64,000 bases of DNA from Planobispora longispora (GCF_016863135.1 NZ_BOOH01000021.1:248001-312000); one strand, 5' to 3'. Shown: positions 26,475-35,309, numbered from the stretch's first letter. Numbers and translations: made by a program. Notes: generated by a model from the sequence alone, not told the origin.

Positions 26475-27530
26475 ATGATCCTGATATTGAGTGACCGGCG
26501 GGACGACGCCGTCGAGCTGGTCCTGCCGAAGCTGGAGCGGCGTGGAGCCCGGGTGACCTGGTGGGATCCCGGCGACTTCCCCGCCCGCGGCAGGCTCACG
26601 GCCGCCTTCGCGGACGGCGGCCACCGGATCGTGCTCGACACCGGCGCCGAGCGGCTGGACCTGGCCGAGGTGCGCGCGGTGTGGCGGCGGCGGCCGAACG
26701 CGCCCCGCCCGGCGGAGACGGTGACCGAGCCCTCGCACCGCCGCCACGCGGTCTGGCAGGCGGAGTTCCTGCTCGACGGGGCGTGGGAACTCGCCCCCGC
26801 GCGGTGGCTGCCCTCGCGCAGGGAGGTCGAGCGCCGGGCGCACAACAAGATCATCCATATGGCGCGGGCGGCGGCGCTCGGTTTCCGGGTCCCGGAGACC
26901 GTCTACACCAACGACCCCGCCGAACTGGTGCCCGCCTACGAGCGCGCGGGCGGCAACCTGATCGCCAAGCAGATCAACTCCGACGAGTTCACCCTGGACG
27001 GCGCCGACCATCGCACGTACACCACCGTCCTGGGCCGCCGCCACCTCACCTCCCGTCACCGTCTCCAGCACGAGCCGGTCATCCTCCAGCCCTACGTGCC
27101 CAAGGCCGTGGAGCTGCGCGTGATCGTGGTGGGCGAGCGGGTCTTCGCCGCCGAGATCGACGCGCGGGACTCGCGCACGGCCAGGGACGACTGGCGGCAC
27201 TACGACGACGACCGGGTGCGCTACGCCGCGCACCGTCTCCCGGACGGGCTGGAGCGCGCGTGCGCGGAGCTGACCGCCTCGCTCGGACTGACCTACGGCG
27301 CCATCGACCTCATCCTCACTCCGGACGGGGAGTACGCCTTCCTGGAGATCAACCCCAACGGCGCCTGGGGTTTCGTGGAGCAGCGCGCGGGGCTGCCCGT
27401 CAGCGACGCGATCGCCGACTGGCTCGTGGCGGCGGACGGCATCGCGGAGCACGCGATGAGCGCCCCCGTGAACGACACGGCGACCCACCCCGCGAACGAC
27501 ACCGTGGACGGAAAGACAGATCATGAGTGA
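26475..27530 (+). CDS. ATP-grasp peptide ligase, graspetide (MvdD/TgmB-like) type
   Basis: A 351-residue ATP-grasp enzyme. A pre-ATP-grasp N-terminal domain (MILILSDRRDDAVELVLPKL) is followed by LIAKQIN (Lys165, ATP binding), ILQPYVPKAVELRVIVVG, GAIDLI (Asp278) and FLEINPNGAWGFVE (289-302), the Mg-binding signature shared by microviridin and other graspetide ligases. These enzymes activate an Asp/Glu carboxylate of the precursor as acyl phosphate and join it to a Ser/Thr or Lys side chain. The start at 26475 has only a weak ribosome site. Its stop lies inside the next gene's start (8-bp overlap), so expression is coupled. The sole plausible substrate is the 45-residue precursor just upstream. 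Confidence 0.88.
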   Translation: MILILSDRRDDAVELVLPKLERRGARVTWWDPGDFPARGRLTAAFADGGHRIVLDTGAERLDLAEVRAVWRRRPNAPRPAETVTEPSHRRHAVWQAEFLLDGAWELAPARWLPSRREVERRAHNKIIHMARAAALGFRVPETVYTNDPAELVPAYERAGGNLIAKQINSDEFTLDGADHRTYTTVLGRRHLTSRHRLQHEPVILQPYVPKAVELRVIVVGERVFAAEIDARDSRTARDDWRHYDDDRVRYAAHRLPDGLERACAELTASLGLTYGAIDLILTPDGEYAFLEINPNGAWGFVEQRAGLPVSDAIADWLVAADGIAEHAMSAPVNDTATHPANDTVDGKTDHE

Positions 27531-28524
27531 CTTCGGAAGCGCGCTCGAGTCCGGGGCGCGGCTGCTGCGCGGCCTGCCCCGGCGGCGGGCGCACGTGGCG
27601 CAGGCCAGGCGGACGGCCGCCGCGTGGGCGGCGGACCATCCCGGTCTCCAGGCCCAGCTCGTCGTCGACGAGCGGCCCGGCACCCCGGTGGTCGACTTCG
27701 ACCTCCTGCTGTCGGATCCCGAGGGCGGCACCGTCGCCCTCAGCGCGCAGGCCGAGGACGGCGTGCCCTGGCTGATCGACCACTCCACGCACTGGGCGGC
27801 CGGTCAGCTGGTCACCGTGGACGAGGTTCACCTGTCGGTGGCGCAGGCCCTGACCATGATCCGCTCGCTGTCGCGCCGCGACACGACGCCGCACGACGAG
27901 ATCGTCGACCAGTGCCTGATCATCAACGAGGTCGCGGGCGACGACGGGCCGGTCTCCGACGAGGAGCTCCAGGCCGCCGCGGACGAGTTCCGCAGGGGCC
28001 GGGGCCTGCACGACCGCGCCGCCACGCTGGCCTGGCTGACCGAGATGGGAATGACCCCCGGGCAGTTCGAGGACTACATCGGCGGCATCGCCCGCCGCCG
28101 GAGCTTCCGCCGCCGCAAGGAGGCCGAGCTCGGCCCGGCCCGCCTGGCCGCCCGCCCCGGGGACTTCGACCGGGTCCGCGCCGCCTGGATCACCGGGCCG
28201 GAGGGGGACGTCACCGGCAACCTCCCCGTCCTGGCCGCCCTCCACGGCGCCGGGACCGCCGCCCTGGCGGAGCTGGACGGCGAGGTCGAGACGGTGATCG
28301 CCGAGCGTTTCGCCGCCGACCTGCCCGCACCGCTGCGCGAGGCCGGGCCGGGGACCGTCGCCGGTCCCGTGCCCCACGGCGGGGGATTCCTGGCCGGGGC
28401 GGTCCTGGGCCGTACGGCCGCGCGCGACGACGAGCGCACGCTGGCCGCCGCCGGGCGCGTGGCGTTCACCGAGTGGCTGGCCGAGCGCCGCCGCCGGGCC
28501 GCAGTCGAATGGCACTGGTCGTGA
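27523..28524 (+). CDS. SurA/PpiC-like peptide maturation protein
   Basis: A 333-residue protein. Residues about 143-190 (VSDEELQAAADEFRRGRGL, AWLTEMGMTPGQFEDYI) resemble the N-terminal chaperone domain of SurA/PrsA, and the end (about 270-333, AEWLAERRRRAAVEWHW-like) resembles the parvulin region. No signal peptide or membrane segment is visible, so it should be cytoplasmic, unlike the true foldases. I recall a family annotated as 'putative peptide maturation system protein' with these traits, found near RiPP exporters; I have not run a search. Residues 1-130 match nothing I know. It overlaps both neighbours. It may bind the leader or present the core to the ligase. Confidence 0.75.
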   Translation: MSDFGSALESGARLLRGLPRRRAHVAQARRTAAAWAADHPGLQAQLVVDERPGTPVVDFDLLLSDPEGGTVALSAQAEDGVPWLIDHSTHWAAGQLVTVDEVHLSVAQALTMIRSLSRRDTTPHDEIVDQCLIINEVAGDDGPVSDEELQAAADEFRRGRGLHDRAATLAWLTEMGMTPGQFEDYIGGIARRRSFRRRKEAELGPARLAARPGDFDRVRAAWITGPEGDVTGNLPVLAALHGAGTAALAELDGEVETVIAERFAADLPAPLREAGPGTVAGPVPHGGGFLAGAVLGRTAARDDERTLAAAGRVAFTEWLAERRRRAAVEWHWS

Positions 28525-28706
28525 GCCGTCGCATCTTCCGGGAGGAGTCGCTCCGCCGGCACCGGAGCGCGGGGCGGCGGGACCGTACTCGGCTGACGAT
28601 CGGCACGGGCACCCTGGTGGCGCTGTGGGCGGTGGTCGCCCTGCTGGCGGTGGTGGCGGCGGTGTTCGCCGCGGCGCTGTACACCCGGATCGGGGGCGTG
28701 GCGTGA
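28521..28706 (+). CDS. 61-residue single-helix membrane protein, HlyD N-terminus-like
   Basis: A basic N-terminus (MSRRIFREESLRRHRSAGRRDRTRL) is followed by one hydrophobic helix at about 33-55 and then a short exposed end. The pattern of IFR-x-x-(S/A)L-x-R before the helix resembles the N-terminal anchor of HlyD-type adaptor proteins that pair with peptide ABC exporters, but the long periplasmic part is missing entirely. Both ends overlap neighbours by 4 bp (GTGA), so the short length is not a frameshift accident. The protein could be a stub adaptor or docking anchor for the exporter in a Gram-positive cell that has no outer membrane to cross. Confidence 0.78.
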   Translation: MSRRIFREESLRRHRSAGRRDRTRLTIGTGTLVALWAVVALLAVVAAVFAAALYTRIGGVA

Positions 28707-30853
28707 GACGCGTCCCCGTCGTGCTCCAGAACACCGCCACCGAGTGCGCCGCGGCGTGCCTGGCGATGGTCCTGTCCCACCACGGCCACCGCGCCTCCCT
28801 GCAGGAGATCACCGACCGGCTGCAGATCGGCCGGGACGGTCTCAGCGCGAAGGCGCTGCTGGAGGGCGCCCGCGAGTGCGGGCTGAAGGCGCGCGCCTTC
28901 TCCCTGAGCCCCGCCGACCTCGCCCGCGTTCCGATGCCCGCGGTGGTCCACTGGGAGTTCAACCACTTCGTGGTGGTCGAGCGCTGGTCCCCGGAGCGCG
29001 TCGACATCGTCGACCCCGCCAGGGGCCGCCGCAGGCTCACCGCGGAGGAGTTCGACGAGGGCTTCACCGGCGTGGTGCTCGCCTTCGAGCCCGGCCCCGG
29101 TTTCCAGCCGGGGCGCTCCAGCGCCGGCACGGCCTGGCGCCGCCGGTTCCTGCGCACGCTGCTGGCTCGCAGGAAGGGCCTGCTGGCCCAGGTCGTCCTG
29201 GCCTCGCTCCTGCTCCAGCTGCTCGGTCTCGCGCTGCCGCTGTTCTCCGAGGCGCTGGTGGACCGCGTGCTGCCGGGGGAGGACGGCGGGCTGCTGAGCA
29301 TGATCGGCCTGGGGCTGGCGCTGGCCGGCGTGACCCAGTTCGCGGTCGGCTACCTCCGCTCGGTGCTGCTGGTCTCCGTCCGCGCGGGCGCCGACGCCGA
29401 ACTGACCGGGGGAGTGGTCTCCCACCTGGTCGCCCTGCCGTACCGCTACTTCACCCAGCGGGGCAAGGGCGATCTGGTGGCGCGCGCCGGGAGCGTGGCG
29501 GTCCTGCGGGAGATGCTCACCGGGCAGGTGCTCTCGGCCCTGCTCGACGGGCCGCTCGCCCTGGGCTACCTGGTCCTGGTGTTCGTCTGGGACCCCGTCG
29601 TCGGCGCCTGCCTGCTCGGGTTCGCGGCACTGCAGGTGCTGCTCCTGCTGGCCACCGCCCGCAGGGTCAACCGGCTCACCCAGGAGGAGCTCAGCGCCTT
29701 CTCCGCCACCCAGAGCCAGCTCGTCCAGGCCATCGGCGGCATCGAGACGCTGAAGGCGTCGGGAGCGGAGCACCGCGCGGTCGAGCAGTGGTCGAAGCAC
29801 TTCACCGACCAGCTGAACGCCGACATCCGGGGCGGCCTGACCCAGGGCCTGCTGGACGCCGCGCTCGGCGCCCTGCGCCTGCTCGCCCCGCTCGCGCTGC
29901 TGTGGGTCGGCGCGTGGCGGGTGCTCGACGGGGAGCTGACCCTGGGGGCCCTGCTGGCCCTGAACGCCCTGTCCGTGGCCGCGCTCATGCCCATCGCCGC
30001 GCTGATGACCAGCCTGCAGGGGCTCCAGCAGGCCGGGGCGCACTTCGACCGGCTCTCCGACATCCTCGCCTCCGAGCCCGAGCCGGCCGCCGGGATCGAG
30101 GTGGTCAGGCTGCGCGGCTCGATCGAGCTGCACGGCGTCGGCTTCCGGCACGACCCGCGCGGGCCGTGGACGCTGCGCGGCATCTCGGTGAAGATCCGCG
30201 CGGGGCAGAAGGTCGCGCTCGTCGGCCCGTCCGGGGCGGGCAAGAGCACGCTGGCCCGGCTCCTGCTGGCCCTGTACACCCCTACCGAGGGACAGGTCAG
30301 CTACGACGGGGTGCCGCTGCCGCAGCTCAACCTCCGCTCCCTGCGTCACCAGTTCGGCGTGGTCAACCAGGAGCCGTCACTGTTCACCGGCTCGATCCGG
30401 GAGAACATCGCGCTCAACGATCCCGACGCCCCGCTGGAGCGGATCATCGAGGCGGCCGAGCTGGCCTGCCTGCACGAGGAGATCTGCGCGATGCCCATGG
30501 GGTACGAGACCATGCTGGTGGAGGGCGGGGGCCTGTCCGGCGGCCAGCGGCAGCGGCTCGCGCTCGCCCGGGCGCTGCTGGCGCGTCCGAAGATCCTGCT
30601 TCTCGACGAGGCCACCAGCCACCTCGACAGCACCAGCGAGGCGCGGATCGAGTCCAACCTCGGCTGGCTCACCCAGACGCGCATCGTGATCGCCCACCGG
30701 CTGAGCACCGTCAGGGACGCCGACCTCATCCTCGTCGTGGACGACGGGGAGATCGTGGAGCGGGGCACCCACGACGGGCTGCTCGCCCGGGGCGGCCGGT
30801 ACGCGAAGCTGGTGGCGGCGCAGGCCGCCGATCCGGTCCCGGCCGGGGGCTGA
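28703..30853 (+). CDS. C39 peptidase-containing ABC exporter for the RiPP
   Basis: A 716-residue fusion of leader peptidase, membrane domain and ATPase. The C39 domain (1-140) has Gln9, catalytic Cys15 (NTATECAAACLAM), His88 (NHFVVVE) and Asp104 (VDPARG), so it should be active. About six helices follow (150-440). The ATPase has Walker A VGPSGAGKST, signature LSGGQRQRLALARALL, Walker B KILLLDEATSHLD and the H-loop AHRLSTV. It should cut after Gly27 of the precursor and export the core. GTG 28703 overlaps the previous stop by 4 bp. The operon ends at a convergent terminator. This is the last gene of the cluster. Confidence 0.92.
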   Translation: MRRVPVVLQNTATECAAACLAMVLSHHGHRASLQEITDRLQIGRDGLSAKALLEGARECGLKARAFSLSPADLARVPMPAVVHWEFNHFVVVERWSPERVDIVDPARGRRRLTAEEFDEGFTGVVLAFEPGPGFQPGRSSAGTAWRRRFLRTLLARRKGLLAQVVLASLLLQLLGLALPLFSEALVDRVLPGEDGGLLSMIGLGLALAGVTQFAVGYLRSVLLVSVRAGADAELTGGVVSHLVALPYRYFTQRGKGDLVARAGSVAVLREMLTGQVLSALLDGPLALGYLVLVFVWDPVVGACLLGFAALQVLLLLATARRVNRLTQEELSAFSATQSQLVQAIGGIETLKASGAEHRAVEQWSKHFTDQLNADIRGGLTQGLLDAALGALRLLAPLALLWVGAWRVLDGELTLGALLALNALSVAALMPIAALMTSLQGLQQAGAHFDRLSDILASEPEPAAGIEVVRLRGSIELHGVGFRHDPRGPWTLRGISVKIRAGQKVALVGPSGAGKSTLARLLLALYTPTEGQVSYDGVPLPQLNLRSLRHQFGVVNQEPSLFTGSIRENIALNDPDAPLERIIEAAELACLHEEICAMPMGYETMLVEGGGLSGGQRQRLALARALLARPKILLLDEATSHLDSTSEARIESNLGWLTQTRIVIAHRLSTVRDADLILVVDDGEIVERGTHDGLLARGGRYAKLVAAQAADPVPAGG

Positions 30854-30869
30854 CCGGCGCCGGCCGGGA

Positions 30870-30886
30870 GCCCGCCGGGGGCGGGC
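30870..30886. terminator. terminator at the end of the RiPP operon
   Basis: GCCCGCC-GGG-GGCGGGC, a perfect 7-bp stem between convergent genes (stops at 30853 and 30910). It can serve both the exporter and the DHFR-like gene. Confidence 0.6.
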
Positions 30887-30909
30887 CGGCCCCTCGGCGG
30901 CGGGCACGG

Positions 30910-31473
30910 TCAGGCGCGCTCCGGCTCGTAGTGCATCGCGGTGATGCCGCACTCGAAGGGGTGCGCGCCGACCAGGCGGAAGGGCTGGTTGGCGCCGGTG
31001 GCCGGGAAGACCGGCAGGCCGGTCCCGATCGCGGTGGGGTTGACGAACAGGTGCAGCTCGTCGATCAGGTTTGCGGCGATCAGGTTCGACACGAGCGTGC
31101 TGCCCCCGTAGACGACGATGTCCCCGCCCGGCCGGGCCTTGAGGGCGTTGATCGCCTCGGTGAGGTCGCCGCCGGCCACGACGGCGTTGTCCCAGGGCGA
31201 CTCGGTGAGGCTGTCGGAGATGACGACCTTGGGGGTGTTGTTCATCCAGTCGATCGACTCCTGGGACTCGCCCTCGGGCTCGGACTTCCAGGCCGGGATG
31301 AAGCCCTCGGCGAGCTTGCGGCCCAGCACGATGCAGTCGACCGGCTTCGTGAGCGCGTCGATGTAGGCGCCGATGTCGTCGGTCCAGGGGAACTTCATCC
31401 AGTCCATCTCGCCGTTCGGGCCGGCCATGTAGCCATCGACGGTGGTCTGGACCTGGAGCTTGAGCTTACGCAT
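30910..31473 (-). CDS. dihydrofolate reductase-fold (RibD C-terminal) protein
   Basis: A 187-residue protein with the DHFR/RibD-C fold: MRKLKLQVQTTVDGYMAGPNGEMDWM at the start, VDCIVLGRKLAEGF at about 45-58 and the glycine-rich cofactor loop DIVVYGGSTLVSNL near 117-130, then LIDELHLFVNPTAIGTGLPVF. It probably reduces a pterin- or pyrimidine-like substrate with NAD(P)H; the stand-alone yyaP/yjjB group has no fixed function. The ribosome site AAGGAAG precedes ATG. It converges on the RiPP operon and is not part of it. Confidence 0.85.
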   Translation of the reverse strand: MRKLKLQVQTTVDGYMAGPNGEMDWMKFPWTDDIGAYIDALTKPVDCIVLGRKLAEGFIPAWKSEPEGESQESIDWMNNTPKVVISDSLTESPWDNAVVAGGDLTEAINALKARPGGDIVVYGGSTLVSNLIAANLIDELHLFVNPTAIGTGLPVFPATGANQPFRLVGAHPFECGITAMHYEPERA

Positions 31474-32005
31474 GAGATGCTTCCTTCCCGTTCGTCCGGT
31501 GCGGTGCTGCCCGCTTCCGATGACTCCACAGTGGCGCAGGGCCCTTACGGTCTCCTTCTGCCGGGCTTACGGGCGCCTCCCCCCTCGCCCTTAAGGGCCG
31601 GTCGCCCGGCCCCGCCGTCTGCGCCGCCCGGAAGGATCCCGCTCAAGACGTGCCCGAACAGTGACTTTTTCACACGGGCGGACGCATCGGGTAGCGGACG
31701 CCGCGAGCTCCCGGAACGCGGACGCCGCGGGCTCCCGGACCACAGCAAGAGCGATCTCCGCTGGGACGGAGCGCGACGCCGGGAGGGAGCGTAGCACGGT
31801 CAAGATCAATATTGCGGCGGGAAACGCTCCGCCTGACCGGATCGGGACGGCGGCGCACGCACGCGCGCCCTCCGCCCCGGATGGGGGCGGAGGGCGCGGA
31901 CGTCACGGGGCTCTCCCGGCACGGGGTTCCCCGGCGTGCGAGACCTCGCGGATGCGAGGCCCTCTCACGCGCCGGGGTTCCGGCGGGACGCGGGGTTACC
32001 CGGTG
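31474..32005. other. 532-bp region without a supported gene
   Basis: The promoter of the DHFR-like gene should lie at its left end. A 22-bp direct repeat with one mismatch occurs at 31694-31715 and 31718-31739 (core GCGGACGCCGCG, then GCTCCCGGA), a 24-bp period. An isolated AT-rich patch (31800-31820) and the fad terminator (31864-31898) follow. Frames crossing this region lack ribosome sites. Confidence 0.45.
31864..31898 (-). terminator. terminator downstream of the fad operon
   Basis: CGCGCCCTCCGCCCC (31864-31878) and its exact complement (31884-31898) form a perfect 15-bp stem with a 5-nt loop, about 110 bp beyond the stop of the fadB-type gene on the minus strand. Confidence 0.75.
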
Positions 32006-34072
32006 CTACGCGGGGACGGAGGCCACCCCCGGCTCCAGGAAACGCGGCCGGGCGACGCCGGCGCGGTCCAGGTACGGCGTGATGCCGCCCAGGTGGAACG
32101 GCCAGCCCGCGCCCAGGATCATGCACAGGTCGATGTCCTGGGCCGCGGCGACCACGCCCTCCTCCAGCATGATGCGGATCTCCTGCTCCAGCGCCCGGAG
32201 CGTGCGCTCGCGCACCTGCTCGGCGGTGGACGGGGAGGTCCCGCCGGAGAAGATCGCCACCGCCTCGGGGTCGAGGGAGAAGTCCGGGGCGTAGACGCCG
32301 GGCTTGCCCGCCGCGACCAGCTCGGCCATGTTCTCCGAGACGCCGAAGCGGTCGGGGAAGGCGGCGTGCAGCGTCTCGGAGACGTGCAGGCCGACGGCCG
32401 GGCCGACGAGCTGGAGCAGCGCGAACGGGGTCATCGGCAGGCCGAGGCCGTCGAGCGCGTGGTCGGCGACCTCCAGCGGGGTGCCCTCGTCCACCGCCGT
32501 GATGACCTCGCCCATGAAGCGGGTCAGCAGCCGGTTGACGACGAACGCCGGGGCGTCCTTCACCAGCACGCTGGACTTCTTCAGCGACCTGCCGACCGCG
32601 AACGCGGTGGCCAGCGTGGCGTCGTCCGTGGCGTGGCCGCGGATGATCTCCAGCAGCGGCATGACCGCGACCGGGTTGAAGAAGTGGAAGCCCACCAGGC
32701 GCTCGGGGTGCTTCAGCTCCGAGCCCATCTCGGTCAGCGAGAGCGAGGAGGTGTTGGTCGCCAGCACGCAGGTCTCCGAGACCACGGCCTCGACCTCGGC
32801 GAACACCTTCTGCTTGACCTTCATGTCCTCGAAGACGGCCTCGATGACGAAGTCGGCGTCGGCGAAGGCGTCCTTGGTCAGCGAGCCGGTCACCAGGGCC
32901 TTGAGCCGGTTGGCCTGGTCGCCGGAGATCCGGCCCTTGCCGTGCAGCTTGTCGACCTCCGCGTGGACGTAGGCGACGCCCTTGTCCAGGCGGGTCCGGT
33001 CCAGGTCGGTCAGGACGACCGGGACCTCCAGGCGGCGGGCGAACAGCAGCGCCATCTGCGAGGCCATCAGGCCCGCGCCGACGACGCCCACCTTGGTGAC
33101 CTTGCGGGCCAGCGCCTTGTCCGGCGCCCCGGCGGGCCGCTTGGCCCGGCGCTGCACCAGGTCGAAGGAGTAGAGCCCGGCGCGCAGCTCGTCGCCCATG
33201 AGGAGGTCGGCCAGCGCCTGGTCCTCGGCGTCGAAGCCCTCGTCGCGGGAGGCGGTGCGGGCCAGCTCGACCAGCTCCAGCGCCCGGTAGGGGGCCGGGT
33301 TGGCGCCGTGCAGCTTCATGTCGAGCAGGAAGCGGGCGTCGGCGATCGTCTTGGACCAGTCCTCGGCGGTGTGGTCGGTGCGGGAGACCGTCACCTCGCC
33401 GCGGAGCACCTGGGCGGCCCAGCGCAGCGACTCCTCCAGGAAGTCGGCGCCCTCGAACATCGCGTCGGCGATGCCGAGCTTGAAGGCGTCCCGGCCCTTG
33501 ATCATGCGGTTCTGCGCGAGCGGGTTCTCGATGATCAGCTTGAGCGCGTTCGCCGGGCCGATCAGGCGGGGCAGCAGCTGGGTGCCGCCCCAGCCGGGCA
33601 CCAGGCCGAGGAAGCACTCGGGCAGGGCCACCGCGGGCACGCCGGAGGAGATGGTCCGGTAGGTGCAGTGCAGGGCGACCTCCAGGCCGCCGCCCATCGC
33701 CGCGCCGTTGACGAACGCGAACGACGGCACGGACAGCTCGCCGAGGCGGCGGAAGGCGTCGTGGCCCAGCTTGCCGATGGCCAGCGCCTGCTCGCGCTCG
33801 GAGACCAGGGCGGCGCCCTTGAGGTCGGCGCCGACCGCGAAGATGAACGGCTTGCCGACGACGCCCACCGCGGCCAGGTCGCTCCGGCCGGCGACGGCGT
33901 CGAGGGCCTCGTCGAGCGAGGTCAGGCCGCCGGGGCCGAAGGTGGACGGCTTGGTGTGGTCGAAGCCGTTGTCCAGCGTGATCAGGGCCATGGTGCCCGC
34001 GCCGTACGGCAGTTCGACGTCGCGGACGATCGCCTTGGTGACGACCTCGTCCTTGAAAAGCTCGTTGATCAC
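32006..34072 (-). CDS. fadB: fatty acid oxidation alpha subunit: enoyl-CoA hydratase / 3-hydroxyacyl-CoA dehydrogenase
   Basis: A 688-residue bifunctional enzyme. The N-terminal crotonase domain has SFAFVNGAAMGGGLEVALHCTYR and a LPECFLGLVPGWGGTQLLPRLIG active-site region (near 100-150). The NAD-binding fold begins KVGVVGAGLMASQMALLFARR at about 340, and VGFHFFNPVAVMPLLEII plus AFVVNRLLTRFMGE mark the 3-hydroxyacyl-CoA dehydrogenase. It hydrates enoyl-CoA and oxidises 3-hydroxyacyl-CoA in beta-oxidation. Its GTG start overlaps the thiolase stop by 4 bp (GTGA), so it is translated coupled to fadA. FadJ would be an equally good name; the pair fits the housekeeping trifunctional complex. Confidence 0.95.
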   Translation of the reverse strand: MINELFKDEVVTKAIVRDVELPYGAGTMALITLDNGFDHTKPSTFGPGGLTSLDEALDAVAGRSDLAAVGVVGKPFIFAVGADLKGAALVSEREQALAIGKLGHDAFRRLGELSVPSFAFVNGAAMGGGLEVALHCTYRTISSGVPAVALPECFLGLVPGWGGTQLLPRLIGPANALKLIIENPLAQNRMIKGRDAFKLGIADAMFEGADFLEESLRWAAQVLRGEVTVSRTDHTAEDWSKTIADARFLLDMKLHGANPAPYRALELVELARTASRDEGFDAEDQALADLLMGDELRAGLYSFDLVQRRAKRPAGAPDKALARKVTKVGVVGAGLMASQMALLFARRLEVPVVLTDLDRTRLDKGVAYVHAEVDKLHGKGRISGDQANRLKALVTGSLTKDAFADADFVIEAVFEDMKVKQKVFAEVEAVVSETCVLATNTSSLSLTEMGSELKHPERLVGFHFFNPVAVMPLLEIIRGHATDDATLATAFAVGRSLKKSSVLVKDAPAFVVNRLLTRFMGEVITAVDEGTPLEVADHALDGLGLPMTPFALLQLVGPAVGLHVSETLHAAFPDRFGVSENMAELVAAGKPGVYAPDFSLDPEAVAIFSGGTSPSTAEQVRERTLRALEQEIRIMLEEGVVAAAQDIDLCMILGAGWPFHLGGITPYLDRAGVARPRFLEPGVASVPA

Positions 34073-35268
34073 TTCGCACCTTCCCAGGCGAGGTTCTCCC
34101 AGATGACCGTTCCGCCCATGCCCATGCCGACGCACATCGTGGTGATGCCGTAGCGGACGTCGGGGCGCTCGCCGAACTCGCGGGCGAGCTGGGTCATCAG
34201 CCGCACGCCGGAGGAGGCCAGCGGGTGGCCGAAGGCGATCGCGCCACCGTACGGGTTCACGCGGGAGTCGTCGTCGGCGATGCCGAAGTGCTCCAGGAAG
34301 GCCAGCACCTGGACGGCGAACGCCTCGTTGATCTCGAACAGGCCGATGTCGTCGATGGAGAGCCCGGCCAGGCGCAGCGCGCGCTCGGTGGACGGGATCG
34401 GGCCGACGCCCATGACCTCGGGGTCCACGCCCGCGAAGGCGTAGGAGACCAGGCGCATCTTCGGCGTGAGGCCCAGCTCCCGGGCGACGTCGGCGGCGGC
34501 CACGATGCAGCCGGTCGCGCCGTCGTTGATGCCGGAGGCGTTGCCCGCGCTGACCCGGCCGTGCGGGCGGAACGGGGTCTTCAGCGTGCTCAGGCCCTCC
34601 AGCGTGGTGCCGGGACGGGGAGCCTCGTCGGCGGTGGCCAGGCCCCATCCCCTCTCAGCGGAGCGCACGGCGACCGGGACCAGGTCGGGCTGGATCTTGC
34701 CGTCGGCGTAGGCCTTGGCGACCTTCTCCTGGGAGGCGAGGGCGAAGGCGTCCGCGCGCTCCTTGGTGATGGTCGGGTAGCGGTCGTGCAGGTTCTCCGC
34801 GGTCATGCCCATGACCAGGGCGGAGCCGTCCACGATCTGCTCGGCCACGAACCGCGGGTTGGGGTCGACGCCCTCGCCCATCGGGTGGCGGCCCATGTGC
34901 TCGACGCCGCCGGCGATGGCCACGTCGTAGGCGCCGAAGGCGATGCCGCCCGCGACGGAGGTCACCGCGGTCATCGCGCCGGCGCACATGCGGTCGATCG
35001 CGTAACCGGGGACGCTCTTGGGCAGACCGGCCAGGACGGCGGCGGAGCGGCCGATGGTCAGCCCCTGATCGCCGATCTGGGTCGTGGCCGCGATGGCCAC
35101 CTCGTCGACGCGCTCCGGCGGCAGGTTCGGATTACGCCGAATCAGCTCGCGGATGACGCGGATCACCAGGTCGTCGGCGCGCGTCTCGGCGTACAGGCCC
35201 TTGGGGCCCGACTTGCCGAAGGGCGTGCGCACTCCGTCGACGAATACGACGTCACGAGACGAAGGCAC
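34069..35268 (-). CDS. fadA: acetyl-CoA acyltransferase (thiolase)
   Basis: A 399-residue thiolase that cleaves 3-ketoacyl-CoA in the last step of beta-oxidation. The nucleophilic Cys lies in AIDRMCAGAMTAV (about residue 90), and the C-terminal GGAIAFGHPLASSGVRL and MCVGMGMGGTVIWE carry the catalytic His and Cys. I choose GTG 35268, preceded by GAGGAGCGAACCCC; in-frame upstream ATGs at 35307 and 35328 lack ribosome sites and give an odd leader. It is the first gene of fadA-fadB. A small palindrome at 35310-35321 sits in its promoter. Confidence 0.94.
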   Translation of the reverse strand: MPSSRDVVFVDGVRTPFGKSGPKGLYAETRADDLVIRVIRELIRRNPNLPPERVDEVAIAATTQIGDQGLTIGRSAAVLAGLPKSVPGYAIDRMCAGAMTAVTSVAGGIAFGAYDVAIAGGVEHMGRHPMGEGVDPNPRFVAEQIVDGSALVMGMTAENLHDRYPTITKERADAFALASQEKVAKAYADGKIQPDLVPVAVRSAERGWGLATADEAPRPGTTLEGLSTLKTPFRPHGRVSAGNASGINDGATGCIVAAADVARELGLTPKMRLVSYAFAGVDPEVMGVGPIPSTERALRLAGLSIDDIGLFEINEAFAVQVLAFLEHFGIADDDSRVNPYGGAIAFGHPLASSGVRLMTQLAREFGERPDVRYGITTMCVGMGMGGTVIWENLAWEGAK

Positions 35269-35309
35269 GGGGTTCGCTCCTCGTTGCTGGGTAGCTTCCG
35301 CAGACATGC

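Noticed and set aside
31661-34153. An 830-codon plus-strand frame over fadB.
   Set aside because: Antisense shadow of a clear enzyme gene; the product is Arg/Gly/Ala/Gln-rich without motifs.
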